Shown here: in pieces, positions 63,108 through 64,000 of the stretch | Numbering within the stretch: the first letter of the stretch is position 1 | Layout: each line of letters starts with the position of its first letter | NCBI RefSeq assembly: GCF_007827275.1 | Contig: NZ_VISE01000001.1 | Span: 62,001-126,000, forward strand | Source: Gillisia sp. Hel_I_86 | GTDB lineage: Bacteria > Bacteroidota > Bacteroidia > Flavobacteriales > Flavobacteriaceae | DNA length: 64,000 bases | Direction of reading: 5' to 3' | Notes under the pieces: model-generated | What the model saw: the letters and a program-made list of their open reading frames with translations, nothing else | Databases searched by the model: none | Told to the model about the DNA's origin: nothing | Translations under genes and position numbers: made by a program

Positions 63108-63215
63108 TTAACTTTTGTTTTTCTTCTTGGCAGCTTTTGCAGCACGCTTTTCTTTTAAGCTCAACACAGGTTCTTTCTTTGCTGAATTTTTTGAAGGGGA
63201 TTTTTCTTTGGCCAT
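63108..63215 (-). CDS. Small basic protein of 35 residues
   Basis: An ATG at 63215 on the minus strand opens 35 codons ending TAA at 63108. About a third of the residues are Lys (MAKEKSPSKNSAKK at the start, KEKRAAKAAKKKNKS at the end), and there is no Cys or Trp. It is convergent with the epimerase gene, ending 10 bp from it. The Ala/Lys-rich tail resembles small ribosome- or nucleic-acid-associated proteins. Function is unknown; that it is translated at all is inferred from the clean frame and composition. Confidence 0.6.
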   Translation of the reverse strand: MAKEKSPSKNSAKKEPVLSLKEKRAAKAAKKKNKS

Positions 63216-63939
63216 GATTTCTTGTTATTAAGAATTATACCTTAAAAGTATGGAAAGTTTTAATAGGTTGAAAACTATTATTGAAGAGTTCTACATAAAA
63301 CTAATGTTAGGCTGAGCCTGTCGAAGTTGTAGTTGAAAAGAAAAGTGGGTTTCGAGCTATTAGATTAGCATCATTATATTTAATGCTAAATATTGATTTC
63401 ACCCAACGGATTAACCTATTAATTGAACAAAATAGGATATTAAAGGCCTAATCAATAAAGTAAACAGCTGTTCTATAAACGAATAACATAACTGATGGTT
63501 CAAAAGTATTTGGAACACCATCAGGACAAGCCTAATTCAGGGAAAGGCAACTGACTATTAGAATAATATATGATAAGAATTTCATTCTTTTGTTTAAAGC
63601 TATAAATTTGAAATCCATAATGGTTTATTGAAAACTTAAGATTGTTTGAAGGTGCTTTAACCATATCACAAGGCTTAGACTATCCTTGGTTCAAAATAAT
63701 CTATTGCTTATATCTCATCTATTGGCTTTTGGCAAGCAAGAGGAAAACCATCGATATTAGATGGGCCAACTGTCAAAACCCTTTAGGTGTTTATTTATTT
63801 GATGCCTTATAAATAATCAAAGTTGAATTTAAGTAAAATTACATCTAAATAGAAATAAGCTAAAATAGATAAATCCTGTTGAAAAAGTTTTTAGGTTTGT
63901 AAATTAGATAAGAACTATTTAATTCACTAAACAAAAAGG
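63216..63939. other. 724-bp gap without a recognisable gene
   Basis: The stretch is AT-rich with stops in all frames at short intervals. It holds one imperfect hairpin, TGATGGTTC (63493-63501) with GGAACACCATCA (63512-63523). A TAGGTTTG box (63892-63899) matching the -7 consensus lies 41 nt before the last gene's ATG. There are scattered palindromic traces but none of the window's main repeat family. It may be a long regulatory region, a decayed gene or an unrecognised RNA. Confidence 0.5.
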
Positions 63940-64000
63940 ATGAGTAAGTATTTAAAATCAATCGGACTGGTCGTAATTTTCCTTTTAACTTTTACAAGTT
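63940..64000 (+). CDS. Start of an exported protein, cut by the window end
   Basis: An ATG at 63940 opens MSKYLKSIGLVVIFLLTFTS, a typical signal-peptide start, in 20 codons before the window ends. A -7-type TAGGTTTG precedes it at 63892. Identity cannot be guessed. Confidence 0.55.
   Translation, partial: MSKYLKSIGLVVIFLLTFTS

Overview
The window looks like chromosomal DNA from a member of the Flavobacteriaceae (Bacteroidota). Several independent signs agree. One secreted protein ends in a type B type-IX-secretion (gliding-motility-associated) C-terminal domain. DUF3810, DUF5606, OstA-like and DUF349 proteins are present in flavobacterial form. Genes lack Shine-Dalgarno sequences and often start with GTG or TTG. 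Many genes are preceded by the Bacteroidota -7 motif TAnnTTTG, in the best cases with a TTG/TTC about 19-21 nt upstream. The DNA is AT-rich. The genus cannot be fixed from the sequence; the Gramella/Gillisia/Salegentibacter neighbourhood is a guess. I see no rRNA, tRNA, CRISPR, intact insertion sequence or prophage.

Layout. 1-6.9 kb: a cut-off M20 dipeptidase (minus), a DUF3810 membrane metalloprotease-like protein, and a two-gene operon of secreted amidohydrolases. 6.9-7.7 kb: an array of four full 198-bp tandem repeats. 7.8-14 kb: an RNA methyltransferase, an M48 protease and the SpoT/Rel - Fur-like - PurA run. 14-24 kb: OstA-like protein, class III aminotransferase, TPR protein, two overlapping DUF368 genes, AroE and a large DUF349 protein. 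24.7-27.4 kb (minus): MazG, DUF5606, peptide deformylase and RuvX. 27.5-33.4 kb: DapD, then a cell-surface glycan block (GT9, CDP-glycerol-type transferase, rhamnosyltransferase-like, Kdo-kinase-like, GT4). 33.6-37.8 kb: GT4 - TsaC/Sua5 - CCA-type tRNA nucleotidyltransferase - heme A synthase, tightly packed. 37.9-50.5 kb: pRiA4b ORF-3-like protein, nucleoid-associated protein, an unknown protein with kinase-like motifs, an ABC exporter pair, the T9SS protein, UvrB, a secreted repeat protein, Hsp20, DUF2254 and an esterase. 51-60.6 kb (minus): DUF885 and CocE hydrolases, then FMN reductase - PabB - TilS - DsbD-like. 60.8-64 kb: DEAD-box helicase, aldose-epimerase-like protein, a 35-codon basic gene, an empty-looking 0.7 kb gap and the first 20 codons of an exported protein.

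Most genes are housekeeping or envelope genes, and many sit in short operons with 4-bp overlaps. Themes that fit together are undecaprenyl-phosphate recycling (DUF368 pair), LPS/core glycan assembly (28-34 kb, OstA-like), heme and thiol biogenesis (CtaA, DsbD-like) and stringent response with purine synthesis (SpoT/Rel, PurA).

The intergenic DNA is the most unusual part. At least seven gaps carry modular palindromic repeats: composite ~170-bp elements in both orientations, a copy apparently split by ~340 bp of other DNA, a 153-bp direct duplication and the 198-bp tandem array. The most interesting unassigned gene is at 39569-40633, whose protein carries a kinase-like catalytic-loop pattern. 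I found no clear multi-gene novel defence or biosynthetic system and do not claim one.
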